From positions 2,294,001 to 2,358,000 of the forward strand of contig NZ_WAJT01000001.1 of the NCBI RefSeq assembly GCF_009650605.1: DNA of 64,000 bases, read 5' to 3'. Source of the stretch: Labrenzia sp. CE80. GTDB taxonomy: Bacteria > Pseudomonadota > Alphaproteobacteria > Rhizobiales > Stappiaceae. Position numbers and translations under genes: made by a program. Of the stretch, positions 34,462 through 43,732 are shown piece by piece (the first letter of the stretch is position 1; every line of letters starts with the position of its first letter). Below the pieces are notes generated by a model. That model was given only the letters and a program-made list of their open reading frames with translations. It did not search any database and was not told the origin of the DNA.

Positions 34462-36003
34462 TTACTCGGTGAAATTCGACATCTCGGTCACCGGCGGACT
34501 TAGGTTCAGGGAACCGTGAACTTCAGTTCCAAGATCCAACGTATCCTTCCAGGCCCACAGCTGCATGCTTTGAATAAGCGGAACAGCGCAGACCTCTTCC
34601 ATGATCTTCTGCTGGGCATCGGCCCAGAGAGCGAGCTGCTTTTCGCTATCGCCCTCTACACGAGCCTCCTCGATTTCCTTATCTGCGGCCGCGCAATGCG
34701 AGAAGTTGGCCACAGCACTTTCGGTTCCGACCGTGGCGTCGGAGTGGAAAAACTGAGAAAGGTAAACATCAGCGACGGGGAACCGGGCGGCCGCATAGTG
34801 GACGACTTGGCTCATGTCCTTGCGGATCTGTTCATGGAAGGTCGCATGTTCAACAGTCTGGATTTCCAGATTAATGCCCGCCTCACGCAACTCAGCTTGA
34901 ACCGCTTCCATAGTGGAAAGCATGCCTGGCAAGGTCGTGTGGATCGCCTTGATGGTCACACCATCAGGATAGCCTGCTTCGGTCAGAAGTTCTTTGGCTT
35001 TTTCAATCGAGTGCGGATATTGCGGCACGTCGCCAGTATAACCTAGATGGCCCTCTGGAACCGGTGAGATCGCTGCAAGCGTTACATCTGGGCCCTTGAA
35101 CTGGACCATTAGGTCGCGATCAAGCGTATAGGCGATGGCCTTGCGAACCCGGATGTCGTCTAGCGGCGGCATCGTCATATTGAGATGAATGACAGACATC
35201 TCTCCTGGTGTCATGACGACGACCTTGGTTCCCGGCACCTTCTTGATACGCTCGACCCAGGTCTGCTCCTGCTTGCCATAGATCATGTCGATCTCACCTG
35301 CCTGAAAGGCAAGATCGCGAGAGGAGTCGGATGGAATATAGCGGTAGAAGATCTCCTTGAGTTTCGGCTCACCACGAAAGTAATCAGGATTGGCAACCAG
35401 CTTTACATATTGCTGCGGCTCATACTCAGCGAACATGAAAGGCCCGGTGCCAATTGGCAGTCGTTGATAGTCCTCGCCAAGTGCCTCAACTGCGTCCTTA
35501 CAGACAATATTGCCTCCGTGATAAGGAACCAGAAGACCGAGAAGGCTCGGGACCTTGTTCTTGAGCTGGATAGTCACTTCTAGCGGACCGGTCGCCTCAA
35601 CGCTTTCAAAGGCGGCGTAGTCTTTGGCGAACGCGGAAATATCTGGGTTTGCCGAGCGATTCAGCGAATATACGACGTCCTCAGCGTCGATCTTGCCATA
35701 GTCGCCGTGGCACTCGACATCGTCGCGCAGCTCGAACGTCCAAGTCAGTCCGTCCTCGGAGGATGACCAAGCCTTGGCAATATCTGGCTCTATGAACGCT
35801 GGGCTTGCTTCGCCGGGTTTGATGCGAACCAGACCATTAAACATCCAGTGCAACAGTCCCTTGTCGAGCGTACTTGTGGCTACATGCGGATCCAGCTTGC
35901 CCGCGTCAGCACCTGCCATGCCGACATTCAACGTCGTTCCGGCTGCAAGTGCATTGCCGGCAAAAAGCACACTTGCGAGTACAATTCCTGTCCTTGTCTT
36001 CAT
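34462..36003 (-). CDS. Dpp/Opp-type ABC transporter, periplasmic binding protein (system B)
   Basis: A 513-residue family 5 binding protein. ATG 36003 is chosen because AGAGGA precedes it by seven bases; a TTG at 36027 would add eight residues. It has a signal peptide (IVLASVLFAGNALAAG), then the DAGKLDPHVATSTLD and WTFELRDDVECHGDYGKIDAEDV blocks and the KAIAYTLDRDLMV helix. It probably binds the amino-acid-like substrate oxidised by the upstream DAO-type enzymes. The sequence is clearly different from the system A protein. Confidence 0.92.
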   Translation of the reverse strand: MKTRTGIVLASVLFAGNALAAGTTLNVGMAGADAGKLDPHVATSTLDKGLLHWMFNGLVRIKPGEASPAFIEPDIAKAWSSSEDGLTWTFELRDDVECHGDYGKIDAEDVVYSLNRSANPDISAFAKDYAAFESVEATGPLEVTIQLKNKVPSLLGLLVPYHGGNIVCKDAVEALGEDYQRLPIGTGPFMFAEYEPQQYVKLVANPDYFRGEPKLKEIFYRYIPSDSSRDLAFQAGEIDMIYGKQEQTWVERIKKVPGTKVVVMTPGEMSVIHLNMTMPPLDDIRVRKAIAYTLDRDLMVQFKGPDVTLAAISPVPEGHLGYTGDVPQYPHSIEKAKELLTEAGYPDGVTIKAIHTTLPGMLSTMEAVQAELREAGINLEIQTVEHATFHEQIRKDMSQVVHYAAARFPVADVYLSQFFHSDATVGTESAVANFSHCAAADKEIEEARVEGDSEKQLALWADAQQKIMEEVCAVPLIQSMQLWAWKDTLDLGTEVHGSLNLSPPVTEMSNFTE

Positions 36004-36058
36004 GTCTTTATCCTCTGGTCGGTTCAAGGTTTGACGCCCTTGAGGTTCACGTCGTTCC

Positions 36059-36772
36059 CTAGAACGTGTCCTCGAGCCGGCAGTTCACCAGCATTTCCGC
36101 CATGGCCGCCGTATTCGGCAGGGCAATAGCCATAGCAGTTATTTCTGCGAGATCTTGCGGATCGATCATCTCTTCCCGGCTCACCTTGGTGACATCGCCA
36201 GTAAGATCCGTTGCAACGAAGCTGGGGCAGACCGCGGTCGCGCGCACTCCATGGTCCCAGCCAATGCGGCGCGTTCCATGCGTCAGCGCCATCAGCGCGT
36301 GTTTAGTCATGTTGTAGGCAATGTTCTCGTTGCGCACCCGCTTGCCGGACAGAGATGAGACGTTCACGATCCGCCCCGAGCCTGTCTCTCTCAAATGAGG
36401 CAGGCAAATGCGCGTTAGAAACAGCGGACCTTTTATGTTGATTGACCAAAGGGCATCGAGATCCGCTTCCTCACCGTCCTCGATGGTAAACGTGTTCGAG
36501 GTCCCCGCGTTGTTGACCAACCCGTCCAAACGGCCGAACCTTTCCAGCGTCGCGCTCAGCCAAACCTCATGGGTTGAGCGATCGGCAGCATCGTAAGTTG
36601 CGGCGAGAAAGCGCTCTGTCGGAGCATCCTGAAAGGCGACCTCAAGCGCTGTCGCAGAACGAGCGCCAGCGCTGACGTTGTAACCCTTTTCGAGCAGTAC
36701 TTTTGCGATTGCCAAGCCAATGCCACGACTTGCGCCTGAAATCATCACCGTTCTACCAAGAGGATCCAGCAC
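36059..36772 (-). CDS. SDR-family oxidoreductase
   Basis: A 237-residue short-chain dehydrogenase starting at GTG 36772, with AAAGGAAA upstream. The cofactor motif is SGASRGIG near residue 12, with NNAG near 90, a catalytic Ser in the NVSSLSG segment and YNMTK as the YxxxK motif. The end of the protein lacks the common VDGG tail. It sits between two FAD oxidoreductases and the transporter genes in one leftward operon, so it likely acts on the keto product or a side chain of the same compound. Confidence 0.87.
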   Translation of the reverse strand: MLDPLGRTVMISGASRGIGLAIAKVLLEKGYNVSAGARSATALEVAFQDAPTERFLAATYDAADRSTHEVWLSATLERFGRLDGLVNNAGTSNTFTIEDGEEADLDALWSINIKGPLFLTRICLPHLRETGSGRIVNVSSLSGKRVRNENIAYNMTKHALMALTHGTRRIGWDHGVRATAVCPSFVATDLTGDVTKVSREEMIDPQDLAEITAMAIALPNTAAMAEMLVNCRLEDTF

Positions 36773-36784
36773 TGCGCGTTTCCT

Positions 36785-37963
36785 TTATCCGTGTAGGGTA
36801 AGCGGCACATCCGCCAGATCAGTTTGATTGAAGCGATCGAAGGAGAATGCGGCAAGGCAATGCTCCGGCTCTCTTCCAGCAAGGAGCTGAGCGGCGAGCG
36901 GGCCTGTGACTGGGCCTATGCCGAAGCCATGGCCAGAAAAACCTGCGGCCACCACCAAATTGGACAGTCCAGGCACCTTGTCGATGACAGGCAAGGCGTC
37001 CGGGGTTAGGTCCAAGGCTCCTGCCCAGATTTGCTCAATCTCAACTTCCGAGAAGGCAGGAAGCACATTTGCAACTTTTTCGATGGTCGCACGGACCGAT
37101 CGGGCGCGAGGGTGAATGACTGGCATGTCGTTGCGATGTTCGACTTGACCATCCCAGTCTTCTGCGCCGCTTGTCACCCGAAGACGACCTGAGACCTCCT
37201 GCCGCACAGCCAGATCTGCATTTGCGACACCAAGGACTGGCTTAAGGATCGGCGCAATTGGTGCGCTGCGCAAAACTGTGACCATAGGGCGGCGCAATGG
37301 AATAGAAATTCCGAACGGATCGAGAAGGGTATTGACCAGAATACCGGGCGCGGCGAGGACCGCTCCGCAGGACACTTTCCGCTTGTTCGTTTTAACAGCT
37401 ACGAGCTGTCCTCCGAACGCTTCTAGTGACTTTACACCTTCGCCAAACGAAAATCGCACGCCCAGGGATTCGCAGCTCTTTGTATAACCTTCGGCGGTGG
37501 CGATCGGGTTCGCATGGCCATCGCTCGGACAAAACGTTGCGGCCATGACAGAATTCGACAGAGGAGGTGCAATTTTACGGATATCTACCAGATCGGTCAG
37601 GTAGGAAATTGGCAGCCCTGCGTCTTCCTGTGTCCGACACATCTGCTTCAGGCTATCGGCTTCAGCCTCAGTCCGCGCAAGCCGAAGATTACCCTCCTGC
37701 CGGTATTCGGTGTCCTTGCCAAGTTTCGTGCTCAAGCCCGACCACTGTTTCACGGCCGACAAGGCTAGCGGTAGCTCCGCCAGGTCACGGCCCGATTGGC
37801 GCACCCCGGCAAGCGTCCAGCCCGAAGCCATGGCGGCTGGCCTGTAGGTCTCGATGACTTCGACAGAAACTCCAAATTCCGCAAGCTCAAGCGCCGCGGC
37901 AAGACCGGTTATACCGGCCCCGATTACGACCACATCTGGAATCTGTTGCGAAATTGCGACCAT
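36785..37963 (-). CDS. FAD-dependent oxidoreductase, DAO family (opine/amino-acid oxidase-like) 1
   Basis: A 392-residue flavoenzyme of the D-amino-acid-oxidase family. The FAD-binding motif VVIGAGITGLAAALEL is near residue 11, and the C-terminal FAD contact GFSGHGFGIGPVTG is near 348. Such enzymes oxidise the C-N bond of secondary amino acids, opines, sarcosine or D-amino acids to an imine. It is 13 bases upstream of the SDR and 15 bases downstream of a second, related oxidoreductase. The pair could be two subunits or enzymes for successive steps. Confidence 0.88.
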   Translation of the reverse strand: MVAISQQIPDVVVIGAGITGLAAALELAEFGVSVEVIETYRPAAMASGWTLAGVRQSGRDLAELPLALSAVKQWSGLSTKLGKDTEYRQEGNLRLARTEAEADSLKQMCRTQEDAGLPISYLTDLVDIRKIAPPLSNSVMAATFCPSDGHANPIATAEGYTKSCESLGVRFSFGEGVKSLEAFGGQLVAVKTNKRKVSCGAVLAAPGILVNTLLDPFGISIPLRRPMVTVLRSAPIAPILKPVLGVANADLAVRQEVSGRLRVTSGAEDWDGQVEHRNDMPVIHPRARSVRATIEKVANVLPAFSEVEIEQIWAGALDLTPDALPVIDKVPGLSNLVVAAGFSGHGFGIGPVTGPLAAQLLAGREPEHCLAAFSFDRFNQTDLADVPLTLHG

Positions 37964-37977
37964 GTAACTGCCTTTTC

Positions 37978-39255
37978 TCAGAAGCGTCCCATTGCGAAGG
38001 TTTTCGTATCCACGATGGGGGCCTGGCCCCTGATGTACTGGACGACGAGCTTTGCGACGCCAGGGCCGATGCCGAAACCATGGCCTGACAATCCTGTCGC
38101 AATAATCAGACCGGGCCAGTTCACCGGTTCGTCGATTATCGGCACTTCATCTGGCATGACGTCGATCAGTCCACCCCAGGTTTCGACTATCTGAAGGCCT
38201 TGAAGACGCGGATGGAGCTCGATGGCTGAAGCCAGTGCCGAGTTCAACAGTTTCGGATCCGGCTTGGGGTCCATCACCCGTACCATTTCGAAAGGGGTGA
38301 TCTGGTCCGGCTTCCACCGCTGGTGTCCCATCGGACCGAAAAACTCCTTGCCGACGCGTATCTTCATCATGCGCCAGCTGTCCCAAAGGGTCGGCAAGAA
38401 GGTAGAAAAATGGCGGAAGGCTGCTGGAATTACCTGAAACTCGGCGTGGTTGCTGCGGGCGATGGTATATCCTCCGTCCTGCCGCCTGCGGAGAGACGCG
38501 TCTGTTGCACCGACCGCTCCGGCGACGACTTCAGGGGCGGCTGCGGTCCGCAAGACCGAGGATTTGACGGCGAGCTGAGGAATGAAGATACCGATGTTTT
38601 CCAAGAATGTGCGCGACCAGGCCCCGCCAGCCAGAACGACCTTCTTGCACGCAATTTCGCCTTTTTCCGTGATAACAGAGCTGATCTGGCCCGCAGTGCG
38701 TTCAACAGAGCGAACAGCGCATTTTTCCAGTATCGTCGCGCCAACATCGACTGCATGGCGAGCCATGGCTGGCACCGCCTTTGAAGGTTCCGCAGAGGCA
38801 TCAGATGCGGTGTGAAGGGCCCCTAGAAATTGCCTGTCATTGCGCTGGAGCAGGCGGTCGGTTTCCTGGGCTGACAACAGCACTGAGCCATGGTCGAAGT
38901 TTTCAACATCCCGCAACCAGCTTTCGTGTTTCTGCAACTCTTGTTCAGTTCGCGCGACATAGGTGATGCCACGGATGCCGTAACCAATGTCTTCGTCGAG
39001 CTTTGTGTCAATCTCGCGCCAGAGTTTGGCGCTCTCGATCATTAGCTGAAGTTCGCGGGCGTCGCGTCCTGCCTTACGGATCCAGCCCCAGTTTCTGGAC
39101 GACTGTTCACCGGCGATCCGACCCTTCTCGCACAGAACCACAGGAACCCCCTGCTCTGCGAGAAACAATGCTGTGCAGACGCCAACAATACCACCACCTA
39201 TGACGACGATTTCAGTCTGGCTGGGAAATTTCGGCTCTTGCGATACGGCGCTCAA
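37978..39255 (-). CDS. FAD-dependent oxidoreductase, DAO family (opine/amino-acid oxidase-like) 2
   Basis: A 425-residue DAO-family flavoenzyme, the first gene of the leftward operon. It begins at TTG 39255 with a GGGGGC sequence upstream. The FAD-binding motif VVIGGGIVGVCTALFLAEQG is near residues 16-35, and the second FAD-contact block GLSGHGFGIGPGV is near 393. It also has the SRNWGWIRKAGRD loop seen in sarcosine/opine-type oxidases. It is divergent from a LysR regulator. Together with the next gene and a Dpp-type importer it suggests uptake and oxidative cleavage of an N-substituted amino acid. Confidence 0.88.
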   Translation of the reverse strand: MSAVSQEPKFPSQTEIVVIGGGIVGVCTALFLAEQGVPVVLCEKGRIAGEQSSRNWGWIRKAGRDARELQLMIESAKLWREIDTKLDEDIGYGIRGITYVARTEQELQKHESWLRDVENFDHGSVLLSAQETDRLLQRNDRQFLGALHTASDASAEPSKAVPAMARHAVDVGATILEKCAVRSVERTAGQISSVITEKGEIACKKVVLAGGAWSRTFLENIGIFIPQLAVKSSVLRTAAAPEVVAGAVGATDASLRRRQDGGYTIARSNHAEFQVIPAAFRHFSTFLPTLWDSWRMMKIRVGKEFFGPMGHQRWKPDQITPFEMVRVMDPKPDPKLLNSALASAIELHPRLQGLQIVETWGGLIDVMPDEVPIIDEPVNWPGLIIATGLSGHGFGIGPGVAKLVVQYIRGQAPIVDTKTFAMGRF

Positions 39256-39305
39256 GATGGTGCCCCCGATATATCTACTCTTGCCAGAATGAGCGTTGGT
39301 TTCGT

Positions 39306-39325
39306 ATAAAACAAATAATGTTTAT
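39306..39325. promoter_or_regulatory. Imperfect inverted repeat in the LysR/oxidoreductase divergent promoter
   Basis: ATAAAACA at 39306-39313 and TGTTTAT at 39319-39325 are inverted with one unpaired base. The site is in the 100-base region between the divergent genes, where a LysR T-N11-A site would be expected. Confidence 0.35.
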
Positions 39326-39358
39326 GTCGTTGAGTATGCAAAAAACTTATGGTTATTC

Positions 39359-40255
39359 ATGCTTTCTCAGAGATCTCTTGAAGCCTTTCGGGCAGTTATG
39401 CGCACAGGCACCATGTCCGGTGCCGGGGATGAGCTTAGTGTTTCGCAACCTGCGGTTAGCCGCCTAATTCGTGAGCTTGAACTTCAACTGGATTTTCCGC
39501 TTTTTACGCGCCATGGCGGGCGTATCATTGCGACACTGGAAGCGCATGAACTATGGGCGGAGGTTGAACGCAGTTTCACCGGGCTGTCCCAGATTGAACG
39601 CGCCGCAGGTCAGATCAAGCGCGGGTACCGCGCGACACTGACTATCGCTGCGGCTCCCGCGTTCGCACAATCTGCCTTGCCAGCAGTTATTTCTGAGTTA
39701 CTGCAACTAAGGCCGGAATTCCAAGCCGAATTCCTGTCCATGACGCCATTGCCGGTCGTGAGGCAAGTTGCGCTACGGCAGTGCCAAATTGGCTTTGGCA
39801 TTCCCACACAGCACAAATTGGAGATCGATGTGGTTCGCACTGGCGGTATCCCCTACCGCTTCATCGCGCCAAAGGATCATCCGCTGGGTGCCCTGGATGT
39901 TGTCCGCATTCAGGATCTGTCAGATGTTGATTTTGTTGGCTTTGTCGATTCAACCACTACAGGCAGAGCCTTCGACCGGCACTTCGCCAAGATGAAGCGG
40001 CCTCCGGTGATAAAAATGAAAAGCTATCTATCCAATATTATTTCGGCGCTCGTGCTGCGCGGCATCGGTGTTGGCATCGTCGACGCGTTTACAGCCGAAG
40101 ATCATTTGAGAATGGGAGGTATTTCAAGGCCGTTAAACACAGACGACCGCTTTGAATATGCTATTATCAAGCCCAAAGGTGACAAGCTGAGCACTGAGGG
40201 GGTAGCCCTTGTTGATCTCTTTGCAGTCCATGCGGAGCGGGTGAGCGATACTTGA
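39359..40255 (+). CDS. LysR-family regulator of the DAO/system B operon
   Basis: A 298-residue LysR-type regulator. The N-terminal helix-turn-helix is SGAGDELSVSQPAVSRLIRE with the FTRHGGR wing, and the effector domain starts near residue 90. ATG 39359 (MLSQRSLEAF) fits the normal LysR N-terminus; an in-frame start at 39296 would add 21 unlike residues. It is divergent from the oxidoreductase and transporter operon and should activate it in the presence of the substrate. The sequence is reminiscent of OccR/NocR-type opine regulators, but this is only a general resemblance. Confidence 0.88.
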   Translation: MLSQRSLEAFRAVMRTGTMSGAGDELSVSQPAVSRLIRELELQLDFPLFTRHGGRIIATLEAHELWAEVERSFTGLSQIERAAGQIKRGYRATLTIAAAPAFAQSALPAVISELLQLRPEFQAEFLSMTPLPVVRQVALRQCQIGFGIPTQHKLEIDVVRTGGIPYRFIAPKDHPLGALDVVRIQDLSDVDFVGFVDSTTTGRAFDRHFAKMKRPPVIKMKSYLSNIISALVLRGIGVGIVDAFTAEDHLRMGGISRPLNTDDRFEYAIIKPKGDKLSTEGVALVDLFAVHAERVSDT

Positions 40256-40761
40256 ATTGCCCCCGCCTATTCGGGCCCTTGTCTAGGGACTAGCCAGCTT
40301 TTTGGGAAAGATACAAAGATGGCAAAGTGACGGGCCCATGGGAAACCCACAACAAACTCAATAAAGCGGAAAGCTGTGAAAGGCTTTGCCGATCAATCAG
40401 GCCTTATCCATTTCCGTTTTCGCGGCATCAGATGCTGATTGCTTGCTCGAAACCGGGACCGGAGGACCCGAGTGCTCCAGCGCAGACGCATCATTCGAGT
40501 TTGGAACCAGTCTGTCTGAAAGGCGACCAAGAGGACCGCGGTGCAGCCAAAACCAATTTGGGAAAAGTAGGTCGATAGACCCGACAGCGTGCTTCTCAAA
40601 TAAGCCGGAATTCCACTACCAAGTTCCAGATGCTCGCGTTCAATGATGCTGACAGAAATCTATTCCAGTACCCGCCTATCTTACAATCGCAGGCGCAAAC
40701 TAAAAAATGAGCTGAAGTAGAATCCTTCAGTAACAACCGCCACGCGCTTCTGTGTTTTTTA
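40256..40761. other. Intergenic region between LysR and TRAP genes
   Basis: About 500 bases between two convergent genes. Short open frames exist on both strands, but none has a ribosome site, a recognisable family or a plausible composition. No clear terminator hairpin with a U-run was found. Confidence 0.35.
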
Positions 40762-42063
40762 TTAAAGACGTCCGGGTAACAGCAGAACGATCGCCGGAAA
40801 GGCAATTAGAATAGCGAGGCGGACAATATCCGCAAAGATGAACGGGACGACCCCGACCATGATCTTGCGAAGCGGCAGCTCGATGGCAACTGACTTCACC
40901 ATAAAGAGGTTCATCCCGACAGGCGGCGAAATCAGACCGAGCTCCACGGTCACCACGGCGATAATGCCGAACCACACTGGGTCAAAGCCACTTTCCATGA
41001 TGACAGGAAAGAAGATCGGAACGGTCAGCAAGATCATTGCCAAGCTTTCCATGAAGCAGCCCAACACCACATAGAACACCATTATTGCGATCAGTACTTG
41101 CCAAGGCCCAAGCCCCATGTCTCGCATCAAATCGACCATGGCAAATGACACTTGTGATGTAGAAATCAGGAAGCCCAATACCTCCGCACCAATGAGGATA
41201 AAGAAAATGGTCGCAGTGGTTTCGACGGTCGCACGCAACGCCTGAAGGAAACCTGTCCACCGCATCCCCTTCCACAACGCATAGATCAAGGCAAAGGCAG
41301 CACCAGCACCGCCCGCCTCGGTCGGTGTAAAGAGACCACCATAGAGCCCACCCATAACAAGTCCGAAGAGGCAAAAGGCGGGCGCGAACAGCCGAGCACA
41401 TTCAAACCATCCAGCCAGACCAGAAGAGGTTTCCAGGTCTTCCTGCTGCGTGCTCGTCCAGAACCGCGCCATAATAAAAACGGTGATCACATAAAGCACA
41501 TATCCAAGCACTCCCGGAAGAATGCCGGCGAGGAACATCTCGCCGACCGATTGCTCGGTGATCAACGCATAAAGCAATAGTGCTATTGAAGGCGGGATCA
41601 TAATGCCGAGCGTCCCGCCTGCCGCAAGAGATCCAGCAGCAAGGCGCGTATCGTAACCGCGCTTCAGCATCTCCGGATAGGCGACCTTTGTCATAGTGGA
41701 AGCAGTGGCAAGGGACGAGCCGGACACGGTGGAAAAGACCGCACTTGCAGTTACACCTGCCACCCCAAGACCGCCAGGTTGCCCGCGAGTGAGGCGTTCG
41801 GCACCACGGAAGAGATTGGATGCCATACCGGATTGGGAAATAAGGTTTCCCATGAGCATGAACAACGGCACGAGGGTAAAGGAGTAGCTGGATGCTGTCT
41901 CGAAGGCAGCCGTCTGCAGCACTGAAAGAGCCGCCTCGAAGCCGACGATCATGCCGAAACCACCAACACCCACCAGAGCCATGGCAAGCCCGACTGGCGC
42001 GCCGATCAGAACAGTCAGGAACAACAGGCAGATGGAGATCAGACCGATAGTCAAAGGCTCCAT
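40762..42063 (-). CDS. TRAP transporter large permease DctM (system 1)
   Basis: A roughly 433-residue membrane protein with about twelve helices, the large permease of a tripartite ATP-independent periplasmic transporter. Family blocks are LVGVGGFGMIVGFEAAL, SGSSLATASTMTKVAYPEML, GGTLGIMIPPSIALLLYALI and TPTEAGGAGAAFALI. ATG 42063 overlaps the TAA of the DctQ gene by one base; a longer frame to 42165 would run through that gene. It uses an ion gradient to move an organic acid-like substrate delivered by DctP. Confidence 0.92.
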   Translation of the reverse strand: MEPLTIGLISICLLFLTVLIGAPVGLAMALVGVGGFGMIVGFEAALSVLQTAAFETASSYSFTLVPLFMLMGNLISQSGMASNLFRGAERLTRGQPGGLGVAGVTASAVFSTVSGSSLATASTMTKVAYPEMLKRGYDTRLAAGSLAAGGTLGIMIPPSIALLLYALITEQSVGEMFLAGILPGVLGYVLYVITVFIMARFWTSTQQEDLETSSGLAGWFECARLFAPAFCLFGLVMGGLYGGLFTPTEAGGAGAAFALIYALWKGMRWTGFLQALRATVETTATIFFILIGAEVLGFLISTSQVSFAMVDLMRDMGLGPWQVLIAIMVFYVVLGCFMESLAMILLTVPIFFPVIMESGFDPVWFGIIAVVTVELGLISPPVGMNLFMVKSVAIELPLRKIMVGVVPFIFADIVRLAILIAFPAIVLLLPGRL

Positions 42064-42593
42064 TACACCGACTCCGGCTTGATAACGGCCGGATTGACGG
42101 CGATGGCGCAAGACACCACGGCAAATGCAACGCATTCCATCGTAATGATCAAATAGGGTATCCAAAGCGGGACTGCCCAGTCCTGCGTCACTTCTCCACG
42201 TTCAAAAGTCTCCGCGACCTGACCAGTGAAAAGCCAGGCAAGGGCGGCGGCAAACAGGAAGAGAACGAGATACCAGAAGCGGTCAAGTGCTTCGCTCAGA
42301 CCTTTCGGCATCATCCCGGTCAGAACATCGACCCGGATCAGCCCTTTTTCGAGCGCAGCAGGCAAGGAAGCAAAAACGGCTATCAGCAAGGCATAGCTGG
42401 CCAATTCTATTGCACCCGGAATCATGAGATTTATTTGCGTTCCCGAGACATCAAAAACTGCCCGCATGAGAATGTTGACCGCGACCACAATAAAGAGACT
42501 TAGAATGGCAGTGATAGCAATGACTTCGCACCCGCGTGAGGTGACATTCGCCACCTGTGATGTCAGGCTGGATTGGTGTGCCGAATTGCTCAT
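42063..42593 (-). CDS. TRAP transporter small permease DctQ (system 1)
   Basis: A 176-residue protein with four hydrophobic helices, the small subunit that pairs with DctM. Typical segments are FIVVAVNILMRAVF, a FASLPAALEKGLIRVDVL loop with the conserved acidic turn, and WAVPLWIPYLIITMECVAF. ATG 42593 is preceded by GGGGCGG; the frame extends upstream without a better start. It is separated from the binding-protein gene by a hairpin and ends one base into the DctM start. Confidence 0.87.
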   Translation of the reverse strand: MSNSAHQSSLTSQVANVTSRGCEVIAITAILSLFIVVAVNILMRAVFDVSGTQINLMIPGAIELASYALLIAVFASLPAALEKGLIRVDVLTGMMPKGLSEALDRFWYLVLFLFAAALAWLFTGQVAETFERGEVTQDWAVPLWIPYLIITMECVAFAVVSCAIAVNPAVIKPESV

Positions 42594-42625
42594 CTGCCGC
42601 CCCGTGTATTCCAAGTTAAAATTTA

Positions 42626-42656
42626 CGGGAGCCCGACGCTGATCGCCGGACTCCCG
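42626..42656 (-). promoter_or_regulatory. Stable hairpin between DctP and DctQ genes (system 1)
   Basis: CGGGAG at 42626-42631 pairs with CTCCCG at 42651-42656, and the adjoining bases continue the stem with one or two G-U pairs. No U-run follows. It is placed like the hairpins after the other binding-protein genes. Confidence 0.6.
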
Positions 42657-42678
42657 CCTCTCGTTCAAATTACAGAGA

Positions 42679-43692
42679 TCAGTTCAGCTCTGTCTGGCAA
42701 TCGCTGACGTAACCCTTGATCGCTTGATAGGTTTCGGTGCCTGGCAGGCCCTTTCCGTCAAGTTCGCTCAGATAGATTGCCTTGGCACGGTCAGCAGCAG
42801 CCTGCCACTCGGACATTTCCGCTTCCGGAATCTCGAAGATTTCAGAGCTGGCTTCAAGAGATTTGATCGCCGCCGCATCCGCTTCGTCGTAGCCCTTGCC
42901 GGCGATCAGAGACCACTTCATGCCAGAATTGGCATCAATGGCTGCCTTTTCCTTTTCCGACAGGGCTTCGTACTTGCGTTTGTTCATTGTAGTGACAAAA
43001 GCAAGCGAATAAAAACCAAAGTCGGTGTGGTATTTGGTCAGTTCCGCAAGGCGGAATGCTTCTACCGACTCCCAGGTGAGCATGTAACCATCAATTACAC
43101 CGCGCTCGAGGTTCTCATAAATTGCCGGGGCAGGAAGTCCCACAGGCTCAGCGCCCAGTTCTCCAAGAAGAGTGCCGATTACCGCGGTGGGGCGGCGTAG
43201 CTTCATCCCCTTCAAATCTGAGAGTGCTTTGACCGGTTTGTCGCCCATGTGGAGCTGGCCGGGGCCATGGGTGTGAACAAAGAGCACATGAGTATCCTTG
43301 TACTCTTCGTCGAGAGCACCGGAATCATAGAGCTTCTGGAAAGCGCAAGACCCAACTTCAGCGCGTTTGAACAGGCCCGGCAGTTCCATGATCTGGCTCA
43401 GTGGGAAGCGGCCGGCGGTGTAACCTTGGACAGTCCAGGCGATGTCCGCAACGCCGTTCTTGGCGTTGTCATAACCGGCAGGTGCTTTGCCGAGCGTCTG
43501 AGCTGGAAAGATCTTCACGTCCAGCTCGCCGTCAGACGCCTCATCGACCGCATCGGCCCAGGCTTCAAACATGGTGCTCTGCTGCCAGCTCTGCGCCGGC
43601 ATGAAGTGAGCATAGCGAATGGTTTCGGCCTGGGACGTTGTAGTGGTCAGACCGAGGGCTAGGAGAGTTGCAGACAGGAGTTTGGATTTCAT
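42679..43692 (-). CDS. TRAP transporter periplasmic binding protein DctP (system 1)
   Basis: A 337-residue DctP-family binding protein with a signal peptide (LLSATLLALGLTTTTSQAE). Family features are FPAQTLGKAPAGYDNAKNGV, the LKGMKLRRPTAVIGTLLGEL segment with the substrate-carboxylate arginine, and VIDGYMLTWESVEAF. It belongs to the branch with carboxylate ligands. An IclR-type palindrome lies 41 bases before its ATG. Genomic context links it to the split Rieske oxygenase pathway, so an aromatic or amine-containing acid is a reasonable guess for the ligand. Confidence 0.91.
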   Translation of the reverse strand: MKSKLLSATLLALGLTTTTSQAETIRYAHFMPAQSWQQSTMFEAWADAVDEASDGELDVKIFPAQTLGKAPAGYDNAKNGVADIAWTVQGYTAGRFPLSQIMELPGLFKRAEVGSCAFQKLYDSGALDEEYKDTHVLFVHTHGPGQLHMGDKPVKALSDLKGMKLRRPTAVIGTLLGELGAEPVGLPAPAIYENLERGVIDGYMLTWESVEAFRLAELTKYHTDFGFYSLAFVTTMNKRKYEALSEKEKAAIDANSGMKWSLIAGKGYDEADAAAIKSLEASSEIFEIPEAEMSEWQAAADRAKAIYLSELDGKGLPGTETYQAIKGYVSDCQTELN

Positions 43693-43732
43693 GGAAGGAT
43701 CCCCGCTTGGCGATAGCTAGCTGCATCAAATT

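Noticed and set aside
40393..40599. A 68-codon open frame on the minus strand with a hydrophobic stretch
   Set aside because: No ribosome site, no family, and basic composition at both ends. It could be chance in a non-coding gap.
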